Source: Thuidium tamariscinum
Lineage: Eukaryota; Streptophyta; Bryopsida; Hypnales; Thuidiaceae
Length of the DNA: 64,000 bases
Reading direction: 5' to 3'
Assembly: GCA_947034885.2 (NCBI GenBank)
Contig: OZ019759.1
Location: forward strand, 1,676,501-1,740,500
Part shown: one piece after another, positions 1 to 12,790 of the stretch
Layout of the letters: the number at the start of each line of letters is the position of its first letter
Position numbering within the stretch: position 1 is the stretch's first letter
Position numbers and translations under genes: made by a program
The notes under the pieces: generated by a model
Told to the model about the DNA's origin: nothing
Seen by the model: the letters and a program-made list of their open reading frames with translations, nothing else
Database searches by the model: none

Positions 1-626
1 AATTGGAACTTAAGACATAATCTTACAACCGACACCGACGCCAGTCCATCAAGGCCAACTGGAAAAATGACTAGGACTGTTAAAGTCCGAAAATATCAAG
101 AATATAAAATAGGAACCTATTTAGTAGATTAGTTCAATTTAAAAAAAATTAGGTTTAAGTGTAGGAATAAAAGACGTTTAGAGTCTTTTATAGCCTAAAG
201 ACTTCTACATTCAGAAAGACTTAGGAGTTTCCGAATCAGATCCCTCAATTTCTGGATCGAATTCTCCAAAGTTTTCGGAATGGACTCTAACAATGAGTGG
301 ATCGGTTACAATCCGGATTGGATCTAGATGAGTTTCGGATGGATGGCACCTATGAGTCTACATCGCCGACCTACAAAAACTAGCGTAACGATTCAAGAGC
401 GTTGCAACTTTTCGTTGGAGTCTGAGAACGGCGGGTACCGACGGGTATTTATACCCCTCCGTCCCACCTCATTTCCCACTTCTATTTGGCAAAACATTGT
501 GTGTTGTATGCAAATTGTGGAGTGCGCGTATAGTTGAGTGAAAGAGTGGTGAGGGTAAAGATCGGTTCCAGATATAGTTTAGGGTCGTTGCCGACCGCAC
601 CGACAGAGAGAGGGTCAGACGAAGAG

Positions 627-2640
627 ATGGCCAGCTCCTCCCAGCCAAAAAAGGTGGTTGTGCCTGCCAAGCTCATATCGCCGATCATGCCTTCCGATGT
701 GCAACATTGGAAGGAATTAGAGGATGATCTAGTGTTTTTAGGGTGTGAGGGTCTGATCCAACGCCTTCGAAGTGTGAAGAGTGAGGAGATGATTCAGGAT
801 CTCCTCACGGGAGTTCCGAATCAGTACCAATTGACAGTGAGAGGGAGACCAACCACCTAGTCAGTGGAAGTCTAGGCGGAAGTTTACGGTTTTGAGAAAA
901 CCAGATTAGGGTTGGCCACCCGGAACGATAAGTATGCCACAGGGAAGTTCTAGAATCCGCCAAATCTGAAGGACGGATACGCCATTACAGATTGCAAGAA
1001 CAACCGCATAAGAGGATGCTGGAATTCTTGATTCCCATTGTCTATCTGCAAAAGCCTATCTGAGTGGCCGTCACGATAGCGAACACCATTTTTGGGTGTT
1101 TCGAGAAACGGATTGTGAATTGGTCCACGGTCATCTTCCAATTAGTTTCTAAACTAGCTGACCATGTTCAGAGGGACAAGTACAGTACGATCAATAATAC
1201 TTGTTCCATCTGTATTACCAAAAGGACGTACTGAACGCCGCGGAACAACTAGTGTACGAGATCGGGCTTCAAATCTTGAAGTATGATCTCACCGCAGAGT
1301 TGGAGGTGGATCAGGAGGAGACGGATGACGATCCAGACACCATGGAGGAAGACCACCGAGACCAAGAGGGTGCAGTTGTTTCGAATCAGAAGCAAGAACG
1401 GCTAAAAATCACTACCCCGGACAAGAGGGGAGTACTAGCAAAGGATCGACCCGAATCATCTCAAGAGAGGCTAAAGAAGGTGGATCACTTTGACCTCATC
1501 ACCAAGCACGCAATCCTGGGTCACACGGAGTTCCGTAATCTTGAAGGGCTGCTCCAGCAAATCTCTGCGAAGCTGGGCGGAATCGAGCCGGAAGCGGTAG
1601 TGGAGACTCTAGACCGCATCCCAACTCCTGAAGTACTGAGACGGAAGGATGACGAGATCCGGAAGTGGGAGCAGGAGTTCCGGATCTAGGAGGAACGGAT
1701 CCGAAAAGAGGAAGAGCGGATCCAGGTAGTAGAAGTGGATTGCAAGAAAGCTAAGACAGAACGAGACGGACTCCAAAACAAAGTCCATTGGTTGGAAAGT
1801 GAGCTCAACATTGCCAAGGGCAAGGTGGCTAAGACCACCGCGTTGGTTCACAGCTTACAAGGGCTCATGGCTCAACTGCCTGATGCGGTGGTAAGAGCCC
1901 AACTCTTTATCGCCCGCTTGATGAAGGAGGGGCACATCACGGGGACCAAAGTCCTCACCATCCTAGTGGACTACCAGGCCAAAATGGAGGTGGTGTGGAA
2001 GGAGATAAGGGCTTTGATAGGAGCGTTAAATTTGGAAATGGGTGAAGGCCTTCCGGATTTGCTGAACCTTCAAGTCTTCACCGAGCTCAGTCCCAATCAG
2101 GCGGCGCGGATGTCAATGGATAGGAGGTTGCTGGGGGACACGCCAATCTTGAAGAAAGTGTTTGACCTCAGACCAGATCCAACTACAACCGGACCGTCAA
2201 CAGCTTAGCCCGTTTCGCCCATCACAAAATCAACAATGCCCCGAATCGATCTGGAAATCTGGATGAAGGCACTCCAGAATCTGGCCAAGGACCATCCGAA
2301 ATAGTTCGCCCATATGGTAGAATCCGTTTCGGTGCCTCACAACACCTTGGTTGTCCACCACCTGGATGATTCCGACAAGGAAGAGGAACATGCCATGGTC
2401 ATTCGCAACCAAGAGGAAGGGTAGAGCGGACTCTAGGGAGGAATCGAGGAGTCGGATGAAGAAAGGCCGACTTGGATGAGACGACAGAGGAGGAGGAGAG
2501 TGCAACTCCACCCACTCTACCCAAGTCGGTGATCAAGAGGCAGACCCAATCCACCACCAAGAACACCCCTCCCACCAAGATAGCAACTCGAAGGCTCTTA
2601 GTTCCATCGGGGGCTACGTTGTCAAAGAGGCCCCACAAGT
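627..2640 (+). pseudogene. Gag-like protein relic of the left LTR element
   Basis: The clearest pieces are 627-860 (starting at ATG 627), 1201-1689 and 1735-2208. They align in order with the single frame of the element at 43.7-45.6 kb. Examples are the short motif LGCEG against MGCEG, the run TIANTIFG shared at about 1070-1100, and the FHLY motif at the start of the 1201 piece. The 1201 piece continues into an acidic stretch (EETDDDPD) and a Glu/Lys-rich, coiled-coil-like segment (about 1630-1860). Stops and frame changes separate the pieces, so no intact protein is made. The family resembles the uncharacterised gag-like proteins of plant non-autonomous LTR elements. This is a family guess from composition and position, not from a recognised domain. 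Confidence 0.55.
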
Positions 2641-3345
2641 AGAGTAGTAGTTTGAGTTTTTGAAATTTTGGACGGATGTTTCTGGAACGGATTTTCCACA
2701 TGTGGATCTCGATCCGGAATTTTAGGAACAATTAGCTAGGACCTTTCCAGATATCTCGGTTGGACTCTGATTAGTAGTTTCGGATTTTTCTTTGCCTTGT
2801 TGGCATTCCGTTTTTTGTTTTTAGGCTTTGACTTTGGTTTTGATTTGGGTTTTTAAGGGGTAGGCAAGTTAGTTGGCTTGGCATTCCCTCTTAGCACATA
2901 TTCAAATATATTTTCATTCTTTTCTCTAATCTGAGCCATGAGGCAAACTTTTTGGCTCTCACTTGGTGTCTTGAGTATGTTGGTGCGTTTGCTTGAAGTT
3001 TAAGAGTTGAGAAGGACGAGTGAGGAGGAATCCAAATGCTTAGACAATTGAGTTCTGAACTGAGTGACTAACTTTCTAAAACTTGAGTTTGGAATCATGA
3101 GTTTGCACGTAGAGCCTTTAAATTGCTGGAACGGCAATCCGGTAGGAGCCTAGGAGTGGCGTGGAGGAGGTTCCTGAACCATAGGGGTGGATCCATGCGG
3201 AGTTAAGCGGTCGCCAGAGGAAAGTTTCTGTCCACCGGAAGGTCTGCTAACCACTAAGTCCATCCGCGAAACTAGGAAAGTACATCCTTTTGGATTTAGG
3301 GGTCTGTGAATCTATCGTTGTAGCAAGGGTAAGTAAACGTAGTCC

Positions 3346-3857
3346 TGAGTGACCTACTATCCGAATTGGCCAAGATTTATCCGGACAGTTGTGAGGATCC
3401 AAATCTACCTCTACTGCAACATCTAATATATTTAGGTGCCTTTGTGTGTTTTGTTTGAGAGGAGAGAAAGTGAGGTTTATAAGTGGTAAGTCCCTACCCT
3501 CTAAAGATCAAGAGAGGACCCCCTGAGGGCAAAATAGGGGCATCTAAAACCGTTAGTTGAGTGACTAAAACCGAGAATCCGGATTGAGACGGATCTGAGA
3601 AGCGTATAATCTGGATTCGAAAAGGAAATCTGGAACAGGTTAAGAGATGGATCCGGAAAGAGGATCCAGAACGGAATTCGGAAACCAAGTGGTATTCCAG
3701 AAGAAAGTAGTAACTTGGGTGTTTTGGGGATGATAAACCTAGAAATCGCAAACTGCAACTAATAGTAACGTCTAGAGTCTCCTGGGACGATATTCCGTAT
3801 CATGTTATCACATTTGGGTGTGATGAAGGTGCTTTCTACTAGACTGCGTGTACGATA
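3346..3857 (+). repeat. LTR (3' LTR of left element)
   Basis: This segment begins TGAGTGACC and ends TACGATA. The copy at 32513-33033 is its reverse complement along the full length and has canonical TG...CA ends (TGAGTGACTT...GTACGACA on the minus strand). Shared landmarks include the block near 3489-3530 containing CTCTAAAGATCAAGAGAGG and the block near 3715-3760 containing CTTGGGTGTTTTG. A TTTATAAG motif at about 3477 could be its TATA box. Many substitutions separate the two copies, so both are old. Confidence 0.65.
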
Positions 3858-5440
3858 GGGACTCCTTCACCATTTGCGGTCACAACTACCATGTCCTTGA
3901 AATATAAGAGGATTTCTGGCCTCTAACAAGACTGTTTCAAGGGTGTTCCCAGAAACTGTTCCCACTGCTGCAGTCCAACCTCCTACTGGTCTGAATTTTC
4001 GAATTTTGAAATTTTTTTTTTTTTTTTAAATTTCAAAATTTTTTAGAATGTTTTAAGAAGAAAGAAAATGATTTAAAAAAATATTTTTAAATATTAAATA
4101 ATTAATTAAAATAATTAATTAATTAGTATTTTCTGACATGGCAGTCGCTCGACCACATCAGCACTGCGTTCCCAGCATTCCCAATGCGTTCCCAACGTTT
4201 GGGAACTCACAGTCTTGTACAGCAGCTGAAAATCCTCTTCTATCCGCCATACAAATGAGAGAGCCTAAGAGCACAAGCACAAGATAATGTGGGACCTAGG
4301 AATCATGAAGGACCAGTAAAATGAAGCAATTAAAGGGCTTGCAATAGGCTATGCCTTAGGGACAGTCAAAGACTCTCTCATACATAACTCAAACACCGTA
4401 GAAATGGGGAATATGTAAGGAACTGTGTGGAAGACAAATTAATAGAAGAACCAATGTGAATCAAGAAGTCATGTACCGTGGTAACATATCTGCAAGGAAG
4501 CAAACGCTCGAGAGTTATACAAAGGAAAGAAGAGATCAACAGACATTCAAAAACTAAGCTTAATGTTAATTGAAAGGTCAACGTAGTACAACGTTATCGG
4601 CGCTTCAGTGAAGGACTCCAATAATAACTACAAAATTATAAAATGAGCTTGTAAGTATTATCCGACAAGATAAGACAGCAAAATCGGCTATAGTGTCAGA
4701 AAAATAAATAAAAACTATCCGATCCATAGAGCCCACATATCAGGTAGACCTATTTAGAATGTGTACTTCAAATATCACTTTTAATAAAAAATAAAAGAAT
4801 TTATAACTAACACACATTCTTGACAAACGCATGAGTTAGACAATACTTAGATCCAATCAACACATTCAATATTCTCATCCACAAGACCGTACAAGAATAG
4901 AGAAAGAACTGTGAACATACACTATTGTGAATTGAGAACATATTCCTGAACGGAAATTAAAAACGGACTTCACAATTATGCAAATCCCAATTGAATCACT
5001 GACTTCTTTTCAAAGCCTCATGAACTCATGACATTATAAAAATTCTAGACAGGTATTCAATCATTCCCAAGGACATAAATTGATATCCATATTATGAAGA
5101 AATCGACAAGTGAAAAAGAATACTTCAAAACGGAATCGAAAATTTAGCAAGTCCAACCGTAGAAACTAACCACCATGCCTTAGCATTGACCCACACCATC
5201 GGGCCACGCAACCGGGCGCCACTACAGACCCTCCATGCCACGCCTCGCCACCAAGCCTCGACCATTATGTCTCATCCGCCATCATTCATCCCCCTACCTC
5301 GTGGCAAATCGAGTAGGGATCATATCCTTGCAATATCGGTGGCCACTCCAGAGGCCTTTTTCACTGAATCCTACTCCCAGCTCTCACTCCCACCGACTAG
5401 ATGCAAGAGTTTAGAGTCCAGATTTCCATCATGATCGTTT
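3858..5440. other. Intergenic, no gene recognised
   Basis: Mostly AT-rich sequence. Around 4000-4050 a T-run is flanked by complementary short arms (TTTTGAAATTT and AAATTTCAAAA), which can fold into a weak hairpin. At 4155-4205 the word GTTCCCA recurs several times. A less AT-rich patch at 5180-5430 is open in one plus-strand frame for 82 codons, but its composition (Pro/Ser/Thr/His-rich, no motif) does not support a gene. Confidence 0.4.
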
Positions 5441-7440
5441 AAACTCAAGAGATTAGGAAGTGCATGCGCAGCTATGAGTGCCCATTTGGTCACTCATAAC
5501 TCAAAAATTGTTTTTTTTGGATTTTATTAGTTTTGAGTGTAGTTTTAAATACAAAAAGATCAAAAAAGAGTGAATAACCACAATATAGATGTCACATACC
5601 AATATAGCAAAAGGTCCTAATATGACATCTTCCTTCAAATGTAACCAAATCCTGCATGTAGATAGGGTAAAAATCCAGAAATTGTACAAAATAAACATAT
5701 ATAGTAGAAAATGCCCAATTCTTTACACCTATTGTGCAATGAGACGCAAAAGGACTAACTTGGTCCAAGGGAATCATGTGAGAGACCTAAGATTGATTTC
5801 CAAAGATAGGTTTTAGTTTCCCCATTCCATCGATGAAATAGTAGAAACCCCAAATGTTAGCCTGCAGGTGAAAGAAATTCAAATGGAGCGACGAAGGGCA
5901 TCTACGACCTAAGTATGGTGATTTGAGGTGGAAATCATTCTAGGAGCCCAATGGCACAATCGGTTTGCCCAGATTCCCTTTTGGTTGAAAGATTCCCTAA
6001 TTACTGAAAGTTAAAGGAGATAGCAGGATTTGATTCTCAAAAAGTCTCGGTTTTTTCTGATCATCCAAAGATTTTTTTCCGAGCAGTCAACCGCCAAAAT
6101 CCAGTATGGTAAATTCATAAAAATTACCTTGGATGCGGTAAAAATCTCACAAAAAATTAGTATAGTTTTTTTTTATGTTCATAAAGCACCCCAACAAGTT
6201 TGGTGACTTTTTGATCACGGGAGATGCCAAAATTAGCAACATCCTCTAAAACTGGCAATTTTAAAGTTAATTGTCGAGTTGACCGGCGTATCAGGAGCAC
6301 ACAACTTTGGAATAAAATAAAATTAGGGTCTTTTCTTACTCCCTTGAATCTACTTAGGAGCCTAGGCTAGTTACTTTTTACAAAAAAGTTAAACTCCAAA
6401 ACTTGGGTTTTTATTCCATTTTGAGTTTCTAGTCGCTACTAGGATTCTTTGAGTTTTTGAGGTAGAAAAAGGGGGTAGAGGGTCTTTTGGACTAAAAATG
6501 GCCTTCTGAAGCCAATGGTGCAATCCGTTTGTGATTTGGAGTTAATTTCCAAAAGTTAGAAGTTAGAATCAGCGTAGAAGTGAAAAATGGGAAAAAACTA
6601 GTTTTTACTAGTTTAAACTAGTTTTCCATTAGATAATTAGGGGGGGTGACCCTTGGCTTTGAGTATAAAAGGGCACTCATTTCCCTCTCTTCTCACCCCT
6701 TAAGTTCATTTTGAACCACCTTGTTTTCATTTGGGTTCATTTAGTTGGATTTTGGCCATTGAGGTCAAGTTGCCAAATTTCTTTGTTTTAGGAGCAATTC
6801 AAGCTCCTCTTGTTGCTACTTTGTGAAGCTTTGAAGGACATTGGGGTCCCTTCAAACCTTCCTTGTTATATTTTGCACTTGTTAGTAAATTTTTGTCAAG
6901 TTTTTGTCAAGTTTCTTTCACTAAAATTGTTGTTTAATTAACTTGCCTTGTTGTTGTTGTTGTTTAAAATTTAAAGTTTTTGTATTAATCCTAGAGGTTC
7001 TTCCCTTGTGATTTGCGATGCCGCTTAGGGAAGTCCTTTAGCTTGTTATTCCTCTAACTTGTACTAATTGTAGTAGTGTTTTGTACCATTAACACTCATT
7101 TGTTGTCCTAGCTAGTAGTTTTTTCTGTTGTTATTTGACTTCTAATTGTCTCTAGGCAATGGAGCTCTTGAAGAATTTGGTTAGAATTTCCTCCGTATTT
7201 AAAAATACGGCGAAGCTTTGACTTCGTGTGTTTTTGGGTCTTAGAGTTTTTTGAGAATTTTGCAAACTACGGCGAAGCTTTGGCTTTGCTACTCCCCAAA
7301 AGAAAACACTAATATTCTCACAAAAACTTCCTTTAGAATTAGAACAAATCTCCAACCCATGTGTTTTTTAACACATCAAGTTTAGTCTCCAAACATTTGT
7401 TTGGAAAAGTTGAGCTTAGCTTGAACCTGGGCATCGACAG
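5441..7440. other. Intergenic with LTR/promoter-like segment
   Basis: No coding region is seen. A clear TATA-type motif (GAGTATAAAAGGG at about 6660-6672) is followed by a pyrimidine-rich CTCTCTTCTCACC stretch, as in an RNA polymerase II core promoter or LTR U3/R junction. Downstream are a (GTT)n run near 6950 and two copies of TACGGCGAAGCTTTG (about 7207 and 7267). A phrase near 5950 (AATGGCACAATCGGTTTG) recurs in altered form near 6515 (AATGGTGCAATCCGTTTG), suggesting internal duplication. This could be a decayed LTR, but I could not find matching ends. Confidence 0.3.
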
Positions 7441-7540
7441 CAAGACCTGAACTTGAGCAAGACCTGAACTTGAAAAGGACTTGAATTGGATTGGGAAGCT
7501 CGACCTCACTGGTTTGGGTTGACCAAACTACTTGACTGAA

Positions 7541-7640
7541 CTGCTGCTCTGTTACTCTGTGCTCTGTGAACGAACTGGCTGGCTCTATGCTCTGTGCTCA
7601 GTGAACAAATTGGTTGGCTCTGTCTGGCTCTGTCTGGACT
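7541..7640. repeat. Short imperfect tandem repeat, CTCTGTG/GGCTCTGTCT type
   Basis: Two adjacent units of roughly 40 bp each contain TGCTCTGTGCTC, then GTGAACGAACTGGCTGGCTC or GTGAACAAATTGGTTGGCTC. They are followed by a short GGCTCTGTCT doublet. This is low-complexity sequence with no coding support. Confidence 0.5.
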
Positions 7641-10297
7641 TGTGCTGGACCGGTTTCTTGTTTTTTTTAATTTCTTGAACTTTTGAAAACATAGACTAGG
7701 AATTAGAATAGTTCAAACGAAAATAATAAATTAAAAAGAGAGAAGGTAGATAGAAGAATGAAGAGACAAGTTGTAGGAGAGAAGTTAAGAAGGTAGAAAG
7801 TTAAGGAATCTCAATTTGCAACGTTTCCATTATAAAAAGAGGCTCAAAAACCATAGGAAGTAGAACACTTGGAACTTTCAAAACCACTTTGAAAATAGAG
7901 AGAGATGAAGTGACAATTTAGGAGGTTGAAGAGAATTTAGGAAGAGATAAGATTAGGTGGAAATCTTAAAGAGTCCATTTAAACCACTAAGACCTTTGAA
8001 TAGAATAATAATTGACCAAGATAGGATAGGAGGCGGAAGGTCAATTATTGTTTAGGGATTTGAAATCAATTATTATTCCGAAAACAAGTCAACTCTTGGA
8101 ATAGCCAAATAATTGAATTAGAATAATGTTGAAGAGAAAGAAGGAGAATAGATAGAAAAAAAAAAGAATAGTTAGAAGTTTAAAATTTAAAATTTGTATT
8201 AAAAAGGTACTTTCAAACCGTGGGAAAAAATACCAAGAGTGTGCGAAAGATGGCGAATGATGGGGAATTTGAAGGATTGTACAACAATCTTCCTAACAAT
8301 GTGAATCCCGAGGTATAAAATCAAATTCTCCTATTTCTTTTTGATGTCCTAAGTTTAGCATTTATACCATTAAACCGAACTTCAAACATGATTCAGAGGG
8401 TCTAGAGTAGGTTTTAGTCAAAGTTTATCATTTTATAATTATAGATTAGGTCTAGAGGATTCCAAAAACATATAACACTTAGAAAACCGAGTTAAAACAA
8501 CCAAGATATGGAAGAATGAAGTTTAGGGGTCAAAATGGATGAAAGTTAGATAAATCATCCAAAGTCAACCATATTAGAAAGTCAAATAGTAAATAGAGTT
8601 CAGAGCCCAAAAGTCAAATCTCAAGTCAAATTATAAGGTAGATTAGTAGAAATCAATGGATGGAGTTTGATGAACCGATTAAGCGGTCAAACTTCATCCA
8701 TCCATAACTATTGTTAGAAAGCTCGGATGAGGTCGAGTTTTATATTTTTAGAAATGGAAAAACATGTTCTATCACTTAAAAATGATAAATCAAGACTGAA
8801 TTCATTTTGAATAAAAACCCACAATGGCTTAGTTAATTGAGATAAAAGGATAAAACTTATAGTTATTTAGAATTTCTTGTTGTTTTATATATATTTTACA
8901 CGTAGGAGTTAGAAAAGATCCATTTCTTGGAAGGCACAATGGTCAACCACTACAACACCCATAGATTAAAAACCATACAAAGTTAAAAGAACCTGGTTGT
9001 GTTTCCTTTTTTACCAAGGGTGGGTAAAAAAGCGCTCACAGCAGCGTCTTGCTATTCGTCATTCGGGGATCTGCATTTATCACAAGGATGAGCTTCGACA
9101 TAGAGCACAACTTACATCCGCGACAGGGACAAGCTGGAGATGCGGTTTGTCAAGCTGGGGTCCGACTGCACGCCATCGTGACACCACAGGTGCGTCACAA
9201 ACTGATTCCTTCCTTCAAAACTGTATTGAATTGCTAAGTTTTTGGAATACCATGAACCTTGGAAATTTTGTATACATTGGAATTCCATAGTTGAGAAACA
9301 TCCATCATGAAGCACTCAAGAACTTTCAAGATGAATGAAGTAGTGTAGTAATAGAAGTGAAAATTAACTATGGTTAATTTTTACATATTTCTCGTCTTCT
9401 ATAAATAGAGGATTCTCATGTCTCTACAAGGTCTAAGGTCTTCACATATATATGGATATAGTTTTTTTTAAAGTTTCTTAACTTCAAATCTTTTGAAAAA
9501 TTATTGTAAATTCTACACTCTATATTATACACTCATATGGCAACATTCTTCAAGACCTAGACAACCAGTGCTTAGAAAATGATTGGAATGTATACTAGAG
9601 AGAAAACATTGTTTGATTAGGTGCATTTTGGGCCTTGTAGTTGTTGGCATTCAAATGTACTCGAATGCAAAGTAAAAACTAACTTGCCTTCAAAGAATAT
9701 TGAAGTAATAAGTGTAAAAGGATTTATCGAAGTATTAATATAGTATAAAGTGATATAACAAATATTCACCTGACAATATCTCATACAAAGAATAAATGAT
9801 GTATTTGATATCCTCCCCTTCTAACTTGAAGTTGTCTATTTTAGGTGGTGTATAGGCAAAGTGCAATGCTTCTTCTCCTATTGCAATAATGCCTACTTTT
9901 ATATTATTTGCATGTAATTTTTTTCAAAAGTCCTTCTACTATCTAATTTTTTTTATATGTTGTAATATTTCAAACATATTGGTTATTTTGAGGTGATGCC
10001 ATAGACATGCCATATATGCATCCTAATATCAACCACTCAACAATTATCAATTGAAGATTAATGCCTTAGTTATTCTAGAAAGTTCTTAGAAAGTTCTAAA
10101 AAAACTATTAGATATTATAATGGTGCCTTGAGTAACAAGGTACCACCTTTAAATTGCTTGGAATGTAAGTAAAGTACTTTATTGACTAAGGCAAGTGCCA
10201 TTAGATTACTTGGAGTCCAAAAAGTAACTTATTGGTCGAACTAATTGCTTTTGAGTGGCTTAGAGTGAAAACAAAAAGGCTTTACTTGCTTGGGGTG
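7641..10297. other. Intergenic, AT-rich, no gene recognised
   Basis: No reading frame here has gene-like content. The stretch 8997-9240 is less AT-rich than its surroundings and open in two plus-strand frames (97 and 62 codons), but neither product has a recognisable motif. From 10100 to 10297 several spaced copies of a CTTGGAGTG-like word occur and may be an outer subterminal array of the CACTA-like element that follows. Confidence 0.4.
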
Positions 10298-12790
10298 CAC
10301 TAGAAGAAAAAAGTGTCCACTAAAACTAATTGCAATGTAACTACATGTCCTATACAACTACCTTGCAAATGCAATCCTTTATATTTTTACCAAATTTGAC
10401 ATCTACGTTGTTGTAGTCACAAAGTAGTTGCAAAATGAAGTTTAGGGTTACAAGAATGAAAAAAAAAAAAATTGGAAAGTATTCTACATCTAATATACAT
10501 AACAGTTGTTGACTAGTTTATGTGCAATTACTATGTGACTATTGTGCAACTATACAATTACTATGCAACTAGTTTTCAACTACTGTGCAACTAGTTTTCA
10601 ACAACCGTGCAACTAAATTCAACTAGTAAGCAACTACATTACAACTAAAAAATTTGTATACAAATAGGAAACAACTTGGATTAACCCTTCACTACCTAAG
10701 CTTAGCCTAGCTACAAAACTAGTTTTTTGGGACCCTAACGGAAATTGTCTTGAAACTGTGACTATGAGTAGAATTAGGAAGTGAGGTTTGAGAGATTGGT
10801 GGATGCCTTCTGGTTGGGGTTAGAGACTAATTTCCCTTCACCTTACACGGCACGTATTTTGAAAAAATGATATAGATCTCAATGCTTTTACCACAAATTT
10901 TCAAACTTTTCGTACTCTTGGAGGAAGGTCGTCGTCTCTCACAATTGCTATCATTGATGGTAGGGCCCCAAAGTTTATAAGTATCTTTGTAGAGGTGTAA
11001 TTTGCATATATACAAAATTTTGCTACAAGTGGACAAGTAAATTTGCTAATTCTAGCTTGTTATGTAGGAGGTGTGAGGCTCATTTGGCAAAGCTACTGGC
11101 TTCACCTTGTGCCTCTCACCGGTAGTTCCCATTCACGGCAACGACTCAAATGCACAACAAAACTATTAGTACAAACCTGAGGTCTGCGATTTGGGAGTAA
11201 CAATGAAATGAAAACAACGATTTAGCGATTTAGTTTGTATGCCAATGCACACCGCACTTTAAACACCAACGCCACAATTCAATCAAAATTCCAATCAAAG
11301 TTCAATTTATCAAAATCGAGCTATAGGGGTTACAACTCTTACAAAACTAATGGCTGGCTAATCACTGCATATCCAGACTCTAAAACATGCGCTCACGATT
11401 CACCCGTACTCCCTCTCATATTCCTAAATTTGCCAAAATTGCTCTAACAAGAAATCATACCAAGAAAAACGCAGAGACTTTGAAAACTAGCTACATGAAC
11501 TTCCTCGACCTTCATGACCAGAACCTAACAATCCTAAATACGAGAAGGCATCCTGTAATTGATGTTCCCCAATCCGTGAAACTATATACCCTATCTTCGC
11601 AACAACTGCTAGTGAAAGAAGGATTCACTACTCCAGAGCCCCAACAGTGTCACCCGCCAGTGTTGCGTTTGTTCATGCTAGCAAATCCAGGAGACAGAGG
11701 CCTCATATAAAGCCAATTGCGCCCACTCGATGGTGCCACTCAAATTGCAGCAATATTTCTACATCTCCTTCGTTGAGTACAGAACTCCCTCCTCTCTGAA
11801 CGCATCCTAGGTGCAATGGTCGAAGACCTCCTACTGCCGGTGAGAAATCGGAAACCAAAGACAAACGATCGTGGCCAATGTTTACCTTCTTTCGAATCAG
11901 AGCACTCCCTCTCACGAGTTTTACATCATTCGTACGTTGTAGCCAATTGCACTAGCCTATCCCTAACACCCATTGTGATGTGAATCATATTCACGCCTGC
12001 AAAATTTGTCCCCACCTGTTGCACGGGGGACCTTTTTTAAATTTGTTGTATCCACTTTTGGGCTGCCTGGGTGGTGAGGGGTTAAGTCTTATATCAATTA
12101 TCCCATATCAGTTGTTAGGAATATGATTAGATTAAACATATAAGAATTATAAGTTATAGCATTCTTATGTAATGAATTTTGATAATGAAAATTTAATATT
12201 TCTATATTTTTTAGATTTTTACAATTTGTAGATTTCTATAGTCTATAAAAATCTACAAATTGTAAAAATCTAAAAAATTGTAAAATTTTCTAATGAAGTG
12301 AAATCTATAAATATCAATATTTGGATTGCTAATCTAAAAAAAAGATAGATATAAAATTCTAAAATCTACCAATCGTTGAGATTAAACTTCAAAATTTACA
12401 AATAAGCTAGTTGTAAGCTAGTTGCAGACAAGTTGCAAATAAGTTCTAGACCAATTGCACACTAGTTGCATACCAAATTGCAATCTAGTTGCACACCAAT
12501 TGCAATCTAGTTGCAAATCAATTACAAGTCAGTTGTAAGTCAATTGCAAATTAGTTGCAACAAGTAAGTTCCATATCAACAACCATCAGGAAGAAGAGTT
12601 CATTGACAAAGTTCTATAGACTATTGGATGAGAAACAACCTTGCGACCTTTTGCAAGTAGCTTGCAACTAATGTGACTTGTCTACTGCAATTATATTTTC
12701 CAAATTGTCACCTAGTTGCAAACGTCCAATGCAACTACAAAATTGGTTGCAAATTGTCATTGCAAAATCCTTTGTTTTCCTCTAGTAGTG
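10298..12790. mobile_element. Candidate CACTA (En/Spm)-type element, about 2.5 kb, non-autonomous
   Basis: The left end begins CACTAGAAGAAAAAAG. The right end reads TCCTCTAGTAGTG, so both ends point inward with CACTA. Inside the ends are two subterminal arrays of a short word: about ten copies of (T)GCAACTA at 10320-10650 and a similar number of its complement, TAGTTGC(A), at 12405-12730. Opposed subterminal repeats of this sort are the transposase-binding layout of En/Spm elements. No transposase ORF is visible between them. The 3-bp flanks (GTG and CAA) do not match, and weak inverted similarity continues outside the ends, so the true termini may lie further out. Confidence 0.5.
12207..12277. 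repeat. Perfect 29-bp inverted repeat (hairpin)
   Basis: Arms at 12207-12235 and 12249-12277 are exact reverse complements, separated by 13 bp. They are AT-rich (core TTTACAATTTGTAGA). The hairpin lies just inside the right subterminal array of the candidate CACTA element. Confidence 0.85.

Larger units (their letters stand above)
1..3857 (+). mobile_element. Decayed LTR retrotransposon (non-autonomous type), 3' part
   Basis: The window opens inside an LTR-type element on the plus strand. A TATA-like stretch near 446-455 is followed by a gag-like reading frame (627-2640), a non-coding tail, and an LTR at 3346-3857. I saw no reverse transcriptase, integrase or RNase H motif between the gag-like region and the LTR, so the copy looks like a non-autonomous (LARD-like) element or one that lost pol. 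The 5' LTR is outside the window or too decayed to see. The words TCCGGA and GATCCGG are unusually frequent here and recur in the related elements at 32.5 and 42.5-46.1 kb. Confidence 0.6.

Noticed and set aside
5186-5434. Plus-strand frame of 82 codons in a less AT-rich patch
   Set aside because: Low-complexity Pro/Ser/Thr/His composition, no motif, no splice or promoter context.
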